Source: JAHBVH01 sp034437715 (GTDB lineage: Bacteria; Chloroflexota; Anaerolineae; Caldilineales; Caldilineaceae). Taken from it: a stretch of 19,167 bases of DNA. Of this stretch, positions 1 to 7,461 are shown piece by piece. The position numbers and the translations under genes are program-made. Every line of letters begins with the position of its first letter. The stretch's first letter is position 1. Location: positions 1-19,167 of the forward strand of contig DAOTTR010000023.1 in NCBI GenBank assembly GCA_034437715.1, written 5' to 3'. The notes beneath the pieces are model-generated. The model made no database searches, was not told the DNA's origin, and worked only from the letters and a program-made list of their open reading frames with translations.

Positions 1-632
1 AGGTTGATCAAGCCAGGAATGGTGATCAATTCGGAGATGCCTTGAATGCCCTGGCGCAGCACATCATCGGCGGCGCGAAAGGCTTGGTTGATGCCAATCT
101 TTTTATCGACCACTTGCAACAGACGGTCGTTGGGGATCACAATCAGTGTGTCCACATTCTGGGCCAAATCCTTGAGCGCAGTTTCGGCTGTGCGGCGACG
201 ATGGCTGCCTTCAAAGGAGAAGGGGCGGGTCACGACGCCAATTGTCAGCGCACCTTGCTCGCGCGCAACGCTGGCGATCACCGAAGCTGCGCCAGAACCT
301 GTGCCGCCGCCCATGCCCGCCGTCACAAAGACCATGTCTGAGCCTTTGATAATCTCGGCAATCTCTTCGCGGCTCTCATCGGCGGCCCGTTGGCCAATTT
401 CGGGGTTGCCGCCCGAACCCAACCCCTTGGTCAGTTTGTCGCCAATGCGTAGGCGAACCGGCGCGGCAGAGAGCATCAGGGCTTGCGAATCGGTATTGAC
501 GGAGATAAACTCAACGCCTTGAATGCCCTCGTCGATCATACGATTGACCGCATTCTGACCGCCACCACCGACCCCGATCACCTTGATGCTAGCAAAGTTC
601 TCTACAAACTGGGGGTTGTTCTTGTCTGCCAT
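1..632 (-). CDS. ftsZ: Cell division GTPase FtsZ, N-terminal part (cut by window edge)
   Basis: FtsZ is the tubulin-like GTPase that polymerises into the Z ring at midcell and recruits the divisome. About 210 residues are visible. They start MADKNNPQFVENFASIKVIG and include the nucleotide-binding GVGGGGQNAVNRM loop, the SVNTDSQAL strand, the tubulin signature GMGGGTGSGAA and the PNDRLL segment. The window ends at about the T7 synergy loop, after ITIPGLINL, so the catalytic Asp of that loop and the C-terminal tail are outside. The ATG is at 630-632 and has a good Shine-Dalgarno (AAGGAG, complement of 641-646) 8 nt upstream. The gene is separated from ftsA by 392 nt carrying palindromic repeats, so it may have its own promoter. 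The call rests on near-invariant motifs. Confidence 0.98.
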   Translation of the reverse strand, partial: MADKNNPQFVENFASIKVIGVGGGGQNAVNRMIDEGIQGVEFISVNTDSQALMLSAAPVRLRIGDKLTKGLGSGGNPEIGQRAADESREEIAEIIKGSDMVFVTAGMGGGTGSGAASVIASVAREQGALTIGVVTRPFSFEGSHRRRTAETALKDLAQNVDTLIVIPNDRLLQVVDKKIGINQAFRAADDVLRQGIQGISELITIPGLIN

Positions 633-640
633 AATATTGT

Positions 641-646
641 CTCCTT
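641..646 (-). promoter_or_regulatory. Ribosome binding site of ftsZ
   Basis: On the minus strand this reads AAGGAG, a near-perfect Shine-Dalgarno, 8 nt before the ATG at 630-632. It fixes the ftsZ start. It is among the strongest such sites in the window, which fits the high expression known for FtsZ. Confidence 0.85.
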
Positions 647-731
647 ACCTACTATAAATACAAAAAAGTTCTGCGGTTTAAAGCTCTGTATTGCTCTGTA
701 ACAAGAAAACACAAAAGTCGTGCGCTTGCCC

Positions 732-749
732 AAGTTACGCAAGTTACGC
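732..749. repeat. 9-nt tandem direct repeat
   Basis: AAGTTACGC occurs twice back to back, just outside the palindromic pair in the ftsA-ftsZ gap. No function is evident. It lies between the putative repeat element and the ftsZ leader. Confidence 0.6.
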
Positions 750-753
750 AAGG

Positions 754-932
754 TAGGGGTATGAGGGGCTGGCGGCGGATCAAACATTCATTTGTCCCGT
801 GATTTTTTTCGCCGCCAGCCCCTCGTGCCCGTCTTGACCTGGATCATTGTGCAAGGATGGGCACGAGGTCGGCGGCGAATGAAGTCACAACTCTTGCCAA
901 AGGTTGATCCGCCGCCGACCTCATGCCCCTAC
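754..932. repeat. Pair of related long palindromes in inverted orientation (BIME/REP-like)
   Basis: Two palindromes lie head to head. The first has arms at 757-777 and 810-830, the second at 859-877 and 910-928, and each has a 32-nt spacer. The second is an inverted, diverged copy of the first. Both have an outer end reading TAGGGG(T/C)ATGAGG and GGCGGCGGATCAA, and an inner end reading TTCGCCGCC...CCTCGTGCCC. The stem cores differ (GGGGCTGGCGGCG against GGTCGGCGGCG), yet each pairs with its own partner arm, so the pairing has been kept while the sequence changed. The spacers are unrelated beyond a few bases. No ORF or transposase is present. This is a small palindromic interspersed repeat, and what mobilises it cannot be told from here. 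Confidence 0.8.
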
Positions 933-1024
933 ACAGCTTGTCATTACACCTGCATAACATAAGTTACAAAATAATGCACTGTCACTGTATTGTCGTAATT
1001 GTTGCAATGACTGAGACGTTCTCC

Positions 1025-2284
1025 TCAATCCGGCAGCAGATTGCGCAGCCATTGCATGGTATTGCCAATCCATGCCGACTTGCCATTGGCGGATTCACCA
1101 TCGTAGCGCCGCCACCACAATCGGTTTTCGCCTTCCAACCCCCACAGTAGTAGGCCAATGCTGGTGGCATAGGCGGGTGTCAATAGCTTACGGCTCAGGC
1201 CAGTAATTGGCAGATTGGTGGTCGGTGCACCAATGCGCACTGGCATCTGCAAAATTTCGCGCCCCAATTCGCTGAGACCGGCCAACTGGCTGGCACCGCC
1301 GGTGAGCACCAATCCTGCTGGCAACTTGGCATAGTAACCGCTGGTTTCCAATTTCTCGCGAATAATTTCAAACATTTCTGTCGCCCGCGATTCCAAGACT
1401 TCACAAATAAATTGACGGCTAAAGCTGCGTTCTGCTTTTTCGCCAAAGACGGCTGCCCACACTTTTTCGTCGGCGGCTACCCGTTCTGGCAACACATTGC
1501 CATAGCGCACCTTTAATTCTTCGGCAGTCTCATAGGGCGCATGTAGGCCAACGGCTAGATCATTGGTGAGATGATTGCCGCCTAAGTCAAGAATTTGCGT
1601 ATGACAAAGACCCTCTTCGATGAAGACCGCAACATCGGTGGTGCCGCCACCAATATCGACGACCGCCACACCCATGTGTCGTTCTTCGGGCCGCAACACT
1701 GTACGATTGCTGGCAAGCGGCTCCAACACCAGTTCGTCCACATCAATGCCGTGGGCCATTACACATTGTACCAGATTATTCACCGCGGTGCTGCTCCCTG
1801 TGACAATGTGGGCATCTACTTCCAGACGATAGGCCGTCATGCCCATGGGCTGCTGGACATTGCCCTGGCCGTCTACCGTCCATTGACGAGCAATCGCATG
1901 AATAACCTCCTGATTTTGCGGTAAGGCGACCGCACGCGCCCCTTCCAACGCCCGCTGCATGTCCATACTCGTTACGCCTTGGCGTCGGTCGATCGGCGCA
2001 ACCCCTTTGCTATTCAGTGTGCCAATGTGACTGCCGGCAATGCCCACATAGGCACTGACCACCCGCTGCCCCATATCCGCTTCACAGCGTTCTACGGACT
2101 CGGAAATGGCGGCGGTGGCCTCTTGCACATTGACCACCACACCGCGCCGAATGCCCCGGCTGGGCGTTTGGCCTTCGCCCAAAATGCGCAAGGCCAAGTT
2201 GCCCAAGCTGTCATGGGTCACACCGGCGGTTAGCGTACATATTTTGGTGGTGCCAATATCAATCGCAGAAATAATCTCTTGCAC
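1025..2284 (-). CDS. ftsA: Cell division protein FtsA
   Basis: FtsA is an actin-fold ATPase that tethers FtsZ filaments to the membrane and signals to the late divisome. Visible are the phosphate-1 motif SAIDIGTTKICTL at the N-terminus, the phosphate-2 motif VVDIGGGTTDVAVF, the adenosine motif VLTGGASQLAGL, and a C-terminal NTMQWLRNLLPD that fits the usual amphipathic membrane-targeting helix. Length is 419 residues, normal for the family. I chose the GTG at 2282-2284 because AAGGGA lies 6 nt upstream. A GTG further out, at 2309-2311, gives 428 residues but has no Shine-Dalgarno and falls in a small hairpin. Between ftsQ and ftsZ is its classical place. Confidence 0.96.
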   Translation of the reverse strand: MQEIISAIDIGTTKICTLTAGVTHDSLGNLALRILGEGQTPSRGIRRGVVVNVQEATAAISESVERCEADMGQRVVSAYVGIAGSHIGTLNSKGVAPIDRRQGVTSMDMQRALEGARAVALPQNQEVIHAIARQWTVDGQGNVQQPMGMTAYRLEVDAHIVTGSSTAVNNLVQCVMAHGIDVDELVLEPLASNRTVLRPEERHMGVAVVDIGGGTTDVAVFIEEGLCHTQILDLGGNHLTNDLAVGLHAPYETAEELKVRYGNVLPERVAADEKVWAAVFGEKAERSFSRQFICEVLESRATEMFEIIREKLETSGYYAKLPAGLVLTGGASQLAGLSELGREILQMPVRIGAPTTNLPITGLSRKLLTPAYATSIGLLLWGLEGENRLWWRRYDGESANGKSAWIGNTMQWLRNLLPD

Positions 2285-2290
2285 GGGTGA

Positions 2291-2296
2291 TCCCTT
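2291..2296 (-). promoter_or_regulatory. Ribosome binding site deciding the ftsA start
   Basis: The minus strand reads AAGGGA, 6 nt before the GTG at 2282-2284. It favours that start over the upstream GTG at 2309-2311. Confidence 0.6.
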
Positions 2297-2310
2297 TGCT
2301 ATACTCCGCA

Positions 2311-2332
2311 CCGTTTATTATCGTGTAAACGG
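2311..2332. repeat. Small hairpin in the ftsA leader
   Basis: CCGTTTA at 2311-2317 pairs with TAAACGG at 2326-2332 around an 8-nt loop. It sits 26 nt upstream of the chosen ftsA start. No run of T follows, so it is not a classical terminator. It could be a leader structure or chance. Confidence 0.45.
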
Positions 2333-2397
2333 CGAAAAGTTTAGATGACAGATACGACTTGGCCTGCAGCGCTGATTTTGTGTTGGTCTACGGAAAA

Positions 2398-3456
2398 CTA
2401 TTTCAGCACCGGTTTATCGAAACGTACATCAATAATATTGGGTTGGATAGCTGCCGTGCGCAGGTGACGTTCGGCGGCTATAATATTCGTATACTTTCTT
2501 TCCATATTTTGCCCGTCACCCCAGTAGACCCAGACACTGCTATCCGGTAGATGGAAATTGAGCCCATAACCCTTGTTGAAATAGATCTGGTCAACCGCGG
2601 GCATATAGGTGGCGACAGCGAGCGTACTTTGCAGCGTTGCCGGATCCATATTGACTTGTGCCGGCTCACCCCATGTTCGGGCCTCGCGCAGGGGATCGAT
2701 GATTTGTAGCAGATCCACTTTCCCTTGCTCCGGTTCGGGCAGGGCGGTGCCATCGGGCAATAACCAGAAATTGCCATCTTGCGTGACCCACAACGCCACC
2801 GGTTGCTCTTCTTGAATATCGACCACCACCCGGTGCGGCAGTTGCAACGTGACCTGGGCATCGGCCACCTTGGGCAAAGCGATCAACCGCTGGCGGATGG
2901 CGCTGGGCGAAAGCCAGAAAATATTCCAACTGTCTATGGCGCTCTGTTCGTAAAGCTCATCGCCGTCCACATAGGTGAGCTGATTGAAGGTGACATCTTC
3001 GCGATAAATAAACCATTGGGCATCGTTGTGTACCCAAACCAGTAATCCAATGATCGCACTGAGCAACAACAGACTAAGCAACTTGCTGGCTTGCCAGTTG
3101 CTGAGGGCCAACCGCGTTGGCCATTGCAGCCGCAACTTATCCAACTTGGGCAACTGTACCCGCCCAAGCGCCGCTTCAACCTGACGGAACTGGCGTACGG
3201 CCTGCCGTCGGCGCTTGGCCCGCCGTTGCGCATCCTGCTGTGTACTGGGTTCGCCGCCGCGCAATTGGGCTGTGTTCGACAACAAGAGCGATGATTGGCC
3301 GCCCCGCCGCTTGGCGGTTGGCGCGGTTGGCGTCGTTGTTTTGGCCGGTTGCGCTTTGGCCGTGCGCGTTTTGGGCGTACGCGTTTTGGGCGCTTGCTCT
3401 TTGCGCGAACGCGTTGCATTTGAGCGGGCAAAGATAGTGCGCGCCAAGAAACTCAT
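2398..3456 (-). CDS. ftsQ: Cell division protein FtsQ/DivIB
   Basis: FtsQ is a bitopic membrane protein that links the early divisome to FtsL/FtsB and FtsW/FtsI. The protein (352 residues) has a long, very basic cytoplasmic N-terminus of about 120 residues, rich in KTRT-type repeats and an RRAKRRR cluster. One membrane segment follows (about 124-143, KLLSLLLLSAIIGLLVWV), then an extracytoplasmic POTRA-like region starting FIYREDVTFNQLTYVDGDEL with the typical LPKVADAQVTLQLPHRVVVDI strand, then the FtsQ domain. The ATG at 3454-3456 has AGGAG 5 nt upstream. A longer open frame to 3654 runs through non-coding repeats and is not credible. The N-terminal tail is longer than in proteobacterial FtsQ, and a 15-nt tandem duplication (3366-3395) within it encodes part of the KTRT repeat. 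The call rests on domain layout and position. Confidence 0.92.
   Translation of the reverse strand: MSFLARTIFARSNATRSRKEQAPKTRTPKTRTAKAQPAKTTTPTAPTAKRRGGQSSLLLSNTAQLRGGEPSTQQDAQRRAKRRRQAVRQFRQVEAALGRVQLPKLDKLRLQWPTRLALSNWQASKLLSLLLLSAIIGLLVWVHNDAQWFIYREDVTFNQLTYVDGDELYEQSAIDSWNIFWLSPSAIRQRLIALPKVADAQVTLQLPHRVVVDIQEEQPVALWVTQDGNFWLLPDGTALPEPEQGKVDLLQIIDPLREARTWGEPAQVNMDPATLQSTLAVATYMPAVDQIYFNKGYGLNFHLPDSSVWVYWGDGQNMERKYTNIIAAERHLRTAAIQPNIIDVRFDKPVLK
3366..3395. repeat. 15-nt in-frame tandem duplication in ftsQ
   Basis: GCGTTTTGGGCG is repeated at a 15-nt period and encodes PKTRT-like pentapeptides in the basic cytoplasmic tail of FtsQ. The second copy is imperfect at its end. It looks like slippage expansion of a low-complexity linker. 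Confidence 0.6.
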
Positions 3457-3461
3457 TGTTG

Positions 3462-3466
3462 CTCCT
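3462..3466 (-). promoter_or_regulatory. Ribosome binding site deciding the ftsQ start
   Basis: The minus strand reads AGGAG, 5 nt before the ATG at 3454-3456. It rules against the upstream in-frame ATG at 3652-3654, which lies inside the repeat element. Confidence 0.75.
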
Positions 3467-3553
3467 GTCGTAGCGTACGGCAAAGAAACATTGTCACCTT
3501 GGTCTTGTTCTCTGGAATAAACGTCGTCGTAACGCAAGTTTTGATGATTTAAC

Positions 3554-3658
3554 GTAGGTGCGGTTTGTAACCGCACAGGCTTGGTCAATGCAGAATGTGC
3601 GGTTTGTAGCCGCACAGGCTTGGTCAATGCAGAATGTGCGGTTACAAACCGCACCTAC
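3554..3658. repeat. 105-bp MITE-like element with perfect 23-bp inverted ends
   Basis: The ends at 3554-3576 and 3636-3658 are exact reverse complements. Each is itself a hairpin, with GTGCGGTT pairing to AACCGCAC around a 3-nt loop. Inside, a 39-nt unit is tandemly repeated (3558-3596 and 3597-3635) with a single difference (TAACC against TAGCC). AAC abuts both outer ends and could be a 3-bp target duplication, though chance is easy at that length. The unit length is a multiple of three, which creates a false repeated peptide in front of ftsQ. There is no transposase. It looks like a non-autonomous palindromic element between ddl and ftsQ. Confidence 0.8.
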
Positions 3659-3697
3659 AACCGCATCTTAATCCATCATAATTTTGCTTACAATGAA

Positions 3698-4843
3698 TTA
3701 CGCGCGTGTTGTGGCGTTTTGCAAGCGGTCGGCGTAATGGTCTAGGGCCAGTGTCAACAAGCGATCGACCAATTCGGGATACGGAATGCCGGTCGCTTCC
3801 CACAGCTTCGGATACATGCTGTGGCGGGTAAAGCCAGGCATGGTGTTGATCTCATTTAAGTAGAGCGTTTGGCTTGCCTCGTCCAGCAGAAAATCGACCC
3901 GTGCTAATCCAGATCCGTCGGCAGCCCGAAAGGCCTTGAGTGCCATGGCTTGGATTTGCGCGGTCATCTCGGCGCTAATCGGCGCGGGAATTAGCAACTT
4001 GCTGGCGTCGGTTAAATATTTGGCCTCATAATCGTAGAACTCATTGACAGGCACGACCTCGCCAGCAATGCTAACTATGGGTTCGTCATTGCCCAGCACG
4101 CTCACTTCGATTTCGCGTGCGTTGGGGATGCCCGCTTCCACCACCACTTTGCGATCATAGCGACATGCCAAGTCGAGGGCAGGGGCTAGCTCACTTTGAT
4201 CGTGTACCTTGCTGATACCAACACTGCTGCCCAGGTTGGCTGGCTTGACAAACATAGGGTAAGGCAGGGTCGCTTCCAGCGTCGTGGTGATGCTTGCGGG
4301 GGTGGCGCGCCATTGCCGCCGCAGGACAACTTGATAGGCGGCCTGTTGCAAACCGGCCTGGGCAAAGAGTGCCTTGGCCATGGCCTTATCCATGGCCACC
4401 GCGCTGGCCAGCACACCACAGCCAACGTAGGGCAAATTCGCCATCTCGAGTAATCCTTGCACAGTGCCATCCTCTCCATATGTTCCATGGAGGACGGGGA
4501 AGATCACATCAATCTGGGGCAATGGCGCATTGGTTTGCGGATGGGGCAGCAGTGCCCATGCATCATGCCCGTTTTCTGTCCCATTGGTTGAGCCATTGTG
4601 CTTACCGTTGAGGGTGATCGTTTGGGCCAGCAGCGGCGAAGGCGCGGTCTCCCCCGTCAGCAATGCCAATGGATTTTCGGTGGTTAACCAATGACCCTGT
4701 GGTGTGATGCCAATCGGAATGACGGTATGCCCCGCTTTGGCCAGCGCGTCCATGACATTGCGCGCACTATTCAGCGAAACTTCATGCTCGCCACTACGTC
4801 CGCCAAAGAGCACTCCCACACGGAGGGAACGTTGATTCTGCAT
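3698..4843 (-). CDS. ddl: D-alanine--D-alanine ligase
   Basis: Ddl joins two D-alanines with ATP in the cytoplasm to make the dipeptide that MurF adds to the UDP-MurNAc-tripeptide. The 381-residue protein shows the N-terminal VLFGGRSGEHEVSLNSA, FPVLHGTYGEDGTVQG, the ATP-grasp strand YPMFVKPANLGSSVGISKV, the omega-loop region YDYEAKY (Tyr at about 276) and the metal-binding YLNEINTMPGFTRHS. The Tyr in the omega loop is what D-Ala-D-Ala enzymes carry, not the Phe or His of D-lactate ligases. A linker at about 64-108 rich in Asn and Gly (NGKHNGSTNGTENGHD) is unusual. The start at 4841-4843 is supported by AAGGA 7 nt upstream. The frame stays open to 5029, but that would overlap murB and lacks family similarity. 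Confidence 0.97.
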   Translation of the reverse strand: MQNQRSLRVGVLFGGRSGEHEVSLNSARNVMDALAKAGHTVIPIGITPQGHWLTTENPLALLTGETAPSPLLAQTITLNGKHNGSTNGTENGHDAWALLPHPQTNAPLPQIDVIFPVLHGTYGEDGTVQGLLEMANLPYVGCGVLASAVAMDKAMAKALFAQAGLQQAAYQVVLRRQWRATPASITTTLEATLPYPMFVKPANLGSSVGISKVHDQSELAPALDLACRYDRKVVVEAGIPNAREIEVSVLGNDEPIVSIAGEVVPVNEFYDYEAKYLTDASKLLIPAPISAEMTAQIQAMALKAFRAADGSGLARVDFLLDEASQTLYLNEINTMPGFTRHSMYPKLWEATGIPYPELVDRLLTLALDHYADRLQNATTRA

Positions 4844-4850
4844 TGCAAAT

Positions 4851-4855
4851 TCCTT
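4851..4855 (-). promoter_or_regulatory. Ribosome binding site deciding the ddl start
   Basis: AAGGA on the minus strand lies 7 nt before the ATG at 4841-4843. It places the start just ahead of the conserved GVLFGGRSGEHEVS block. Confidence 0.65.
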
Positions 4856-4982
4856 CATCTTTTCGGATTGGTCAGTATGAATTGCAGTAGATATATCTAG
4901 CATTGATTGCATCGAATTTTCTGAAAAAGAAGACGATAGTGTGAACGATTGGGTACGATAAGCGGCGTGATTTGCCGTTAAT

Positions 4983-5975
4983 TTACCATTCACCCACCAG
5001 CTGGATCTCGCATTCCAACTCGACCCCACAGCGTTCGGCTACGGTCTGTTGGATCTGCCCGATCAACGCCATCACGTCGCCTGCCGTTGCCTTGCCCACG
5101 CCCCCCCGGTTAATGATAAAGTTGGCGTGCAATTGACTGACTTCAACGCCGCCCACACGCGCTCCTTTGAGTCCTGCGGCCTCGATCAGCCGGCCGGCAT
5201 AATCACCCGGCGGGTTGACAAAGGTGCTGCCCAAGCTCGGTTCCACGGGTTGCGTGCGGCGGCGATGTTGGAGAAAGCGCTCGGCCCGTGCTGCAATTTC
5301 GGTGGGATCGGCACGTTGCAGACGAAAGTTGGCATTTAAGATCACTGGCTTAAACCCGGCCACCAATGGCTGCAAGCGCTTGAGACTGCTATCGCGATAG
5401 GCATAGCGGAAATCAGCGATTTTGTACTCACGGACCTCGCCCTGCGCATCGATCAACAGCGCATCTTCTAGATTGTCCTTGACTTCGCCGCCATGTGCGC
5501 CGGCATTGCCCACCACCGCACCGCCTACTGTCCCTGGCACACTCACCGCCCATTCCAGACCATGCAAGTCATTGCGCACACTGACGCGGGCTGCCCCGGC
5601 CATTGCCGCCCCGCTTTCGGCCATTAAATAGGGCCGATCGTCGCGTGGGAAATCACAGCAGGGCGCTTCATCTATTCGTACTTGGCGACAGCGATTTTCG
5701 ATCACCAGCCCGCGAATACCGGCATCGCTGATCAAAATGTTGCTCCCACCGCCGAGCATAAAATAGGGCAGGGAGACGCTATGCGCCCAGCGCACCAACT
5801 TGAGCAACTGATCGATCGTCTGTACCCGGGCATAATAGTCCGCTGCGCCGCCCACTTTCATGGTCGTCAGCGGTGCCAATGGCACATTGCGGGTGATTTC
5901 AATGCCCAATGCTTGGGGCGTGCGTGTGTCGATTTCTGGGTTGATCTCCGTGTTGCTCGCTGCAAAAGTCTGCAT
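4983..5975 (-). CDS. murB: UDP-N-acetylenolpyruvoylglucosamine reductase MurB
   Basis: MurB is the FAD-dependent, NADPH-using reductase that converts UDP-GlcNAc-enolpyruvate to UDP-MurNAc. FAD-binding motifs are PLTTMKVGGAADYY (about 35-48), MLGGGSNILISDAGIRGLVI (73-92) and WAVSVPGTVGGAVVGNAGAHGG (142-163). The active site shows R194 (YRDSSLK), S250 in PSLGSTFVNPPGDYAGRLIE and a Glu near the end (LECEIQLVG). It lacks the extra C-terminal domain loop of the E. coli type, so it fits type II MurB. Its ATG lies 3 nt after the murC stop, so the two are probably co-translated. A 139-nt gap with nothing recognisable separates it from ddl. Confidence 0.97.
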   Translation of the reverse strand: MQTFAASNTEINPEIDTRTPQALGIEITRNVPLAPLTTMKVGGAADYYARVQTIDQLLKLVRWAHSVSLPYFMLGGGSNILISDAGIRGLVIENRCRQVRIDEAPCCDFPRDDRPYLMAESGAAMAGAARVSVRNDLHGLEWAVSVPGTVGGAVVGNAGAHGGEVKDNLEDALLIDAQGEVREYKIADFRYAYRDSSLKRLQPLVAGFKPVILNANFRLQRADPTEIAARAERFLQHRRRTQPVEPSLGSTFVNPPGDYAGRLIEAAGLKGARVGGVEVSQLHANFIINRGGVGKATAGDVMALIGQIQQTVAERCGVELECEIQLVGEW

Positions 5976-5978
5976 TGT

Positions 5979-7424
5979 CTACTTTTCCAACTGTTGTAGG
6001 AGCGTGCGGCCAATTTGATTGCTCGTGCCCGCCCCCATGGTAATGACGACATCACCCGCTTGGACCAACTCGGTCAAATAGTCGGTGACCGCGGCCAACG
6101 CGCCAATGTGTTGAATGTGCGCATGTGTACTGGCGGCCACCAGATCCGCAGCGGAGATGGTCGCATCGTCTACCTCGCGCGCCGCGTAAATATCGGTGAC
6201 AATCACGGCATCGGCATCGCCAAAACTGTCTGCCATATCCGCTAGCAGTGTGCGTGTTCGGCTAAAGGTATGCGGTTGAAAGATCGCCCAAATCCGACGC
6301 TGCGGATAGCGACTACGCGCCGCCGCCAGCGTGGCCCGCACCTCTGTCGGATGGTGGGCATAATCGTCAATGATCGTGACGCCCGCCGTCTCGCCGACCA
6401 GCTCAAAGCGGCGAGAAATGCCATGAAAGCCCCAGAGACTTTCGATTGCACTTTCAAAGGGCGTATCACACGTACAGGCGACAGCCAGCGCGGCCAAGGC
6501 ATTGCGCACATTGTGCAGCCCAGGCGCTTGCAGCCGCAACTGTCCGCGCGGTGCATTCCACCAGTATAGATCAGCACTATATCCCTGATCGCCGATCATG
6601 GTGGGGTGCAGCGCAAAAATATCGGCGGCGGTAGTCAAGCCATAGGTGATCCAGCGCTTGTCGGTCATGGGGCGTTCCAGCCGCAACTGCTCTGCCCCTG
6701 GATCATCTTCACAGGCTATGATGAACCCATCCGGCGCGACTTTGTCAATGAATTGGGCAAAGGCCGCTTGAAAGCTTTCGGGCGTTGGGTAGCAGTCTGG
6801 ATGGTCCCATTCCACATTGGTGATCACGGCGATGGTTGGGCGCAGGCCCAGAAACATGTGATCATATTCGTCGGCTTCCAAGACAAAATGGGCTGCCGAT
6901 CCCGCCGCCGCATTGCCATAGCCCGGCAAGTCCGCCCCGATAATATAGCCGACATCAATTCCCGCCTCGCGCAGCACTTTGACAATCATCGCCGTGGTTG
7001 TGCTTTTGCCATGCGTGCCTGCCACCGCAATCAACTTGCGATTGGTGAGCAAAACGGGCAGGAAATCATCGCGCTTGACCACCGGAATACCCGCCGCCTG
7101 TATGGCCTGCAACTCTGGATTGGCCCCGGCAATCGCGCTGCTGATGAGCACCAGATCGGGGCGGGCCGCGACCAGGGCCGCTAAATTCTCGGCGCGCTGT
7201 TCGCCAAAGAGGGTTGCGCCCGCCGCGGCCAGGCGTTGCGTATGCGCGCCCAATTGCCGATCGCTGCCGCTGACCTGAAAGCCCATTTCCAAGAGTACCT
7301 TGGCAATGGCGCTCAGCCCCGCTCCGCCAATTCCCAGCAGATGCACACGCAGGCTCGGATCTTTGGCAATTAGCCGGTGCTGCCACCCCTGCGTATCTGT
7401 TGTGCGTAAATCTGTGGTCGCCAT
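5979..7424 (-). CDS. murC: UDP-N-acetylmuramate--L-alanine ligase MurC
   Basis: MurC adds L-Ala to UDP-MurNAc, the first amino acid of the stem peptide. It shows the N-terminal dinucleotide-like LLGIGGAGLSAIAKVLLEMG, the P-loop VAGTHGKSTTTAMI (Ser where most Mur ligases have the first Thr), the LEADEYDHMFL block, ITNVEWDHPD, the C-terminal IIDDYAHHPTEVRATL and IFQPHTFSRTRTLL. With the ATG at 7422-7424 it has 481 residues. An AGGA lies 10 nt upstream of that ATG. A second ATG at 7443-7445 adds seven residues but has no visible Shine-Dalgarno. It follows the small membrane protein gene closely, 37 nt from this start. Confidence 0.97.
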   Translation of the reverse strand: MATTDLRTTDTQGWQHRLIAKDPSLRVHLLGIGGAGLSAIAKVLLEMGFQVSGSDRQLGAHTQRLAAAGATLFGEQRAENLAALVAARPDLVLISSAIAGANPELQAIQAAGIPVVKRDDFLPVLLTNRKLIAVAGTHGKSTTTAMIVKVLREAGIDVGYIIGADLPGYGNAAAGSAAHFVLEADEYDHMFLGLRPTIAVITNVEWDHPDCYPTPESFQAAFAQFIDKVAPDGFIIACEDDPGAEQLRLERPMTDKRWITYGLTTAADIFALHPTMIGDQGYSADLYWWNAPRGQLRLQAPGLHNVRNALAALAVACTCDTPFESAIESLWGFHGISRRFELVGETAGVTIIDDYAHHPTEVRATLAAARSRYPQRRIWAIFQPHTFSRTRTLLADMADSFGDADAVIVTDIYAAREVDDATISAADLVAASTHAHIQHIGALAAVTDYLTELVQAGDVVITMGAGTSNQIGRTLLQQLEK

Positions 7425-7461
7425 GTTGTCTAGTTCCTGCTTCATTGTTGATGCTATGTGA

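Larger units (their letters stand above)
633..1024. other. Non-coding gap between ftsA and ftsZ (392 nt)
   Basis: No credible gene lies here. The open frames crossing it are short and low in complexity. It holds the palindrome pair at 754-932, the 9-nt tandem repeat at 732-749 and the ftsZ leader. The part next to ftsZ (about 633-720) is AT-rich compared with its neighbours and is the natural place for an ftsZ promoter. A weak candidate with a -35-like TTGTTA (complement of 699-704), a 17-nt spacer and a -10-like TTAAAC (complement of 676-681) can be read, but the match is poor. No U-tract terminator follows ftsA. Confidence 0.6.

Noticed and set aside
676..704. Candidate ftsZ promoter (TTGTTA, 17 nt, TTAAAC on the minus strand)
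   Set aside because: The match to the -10 consensus is too poor to list as a feature; it is mentioned only in the gap description.
602..787. Short minus-strand open frame across the ftsZ leader
   Set aside because: It overlaps the ftsZ start in another frame, runs through the palindromic element and has no ribosome binding site.
801..809. Run of seven T after a palindrome arm, considered as a terminator
   Set aside because: The run lies inside the palindrome spacer and on the strand opposite to transcription.
3558..3635. Two 39-nt direct repeats considered as a CRISPR fragment
   Set aside because: The units are contiguous with no variable spacers, and no cas gene is present. The inverted ends fit a small palindromic element.
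3457..3654. N-terminal extension of FtsQ containing a 13-residue peptide repeated twice
   Set aside because: The extension is translated from the 39-nt tandem units of a non-coding palindromic element, and a good Shine-Dalgarno lies just before the ATG at 3454-3456.
4844..5029. N-terminal extension of Ddl overlapping the end of murB
   Set aside because: It has no family similarity, and the ATG at 4841-4843 has AAGGA at proper spacing.
6606..7184. 192-codon open frame on the plus strand
   Set aside because: It is entirely antisense to murC, whose motifs are intact. The composition is that of a reversed Mur ligase, with no recognisable domain.
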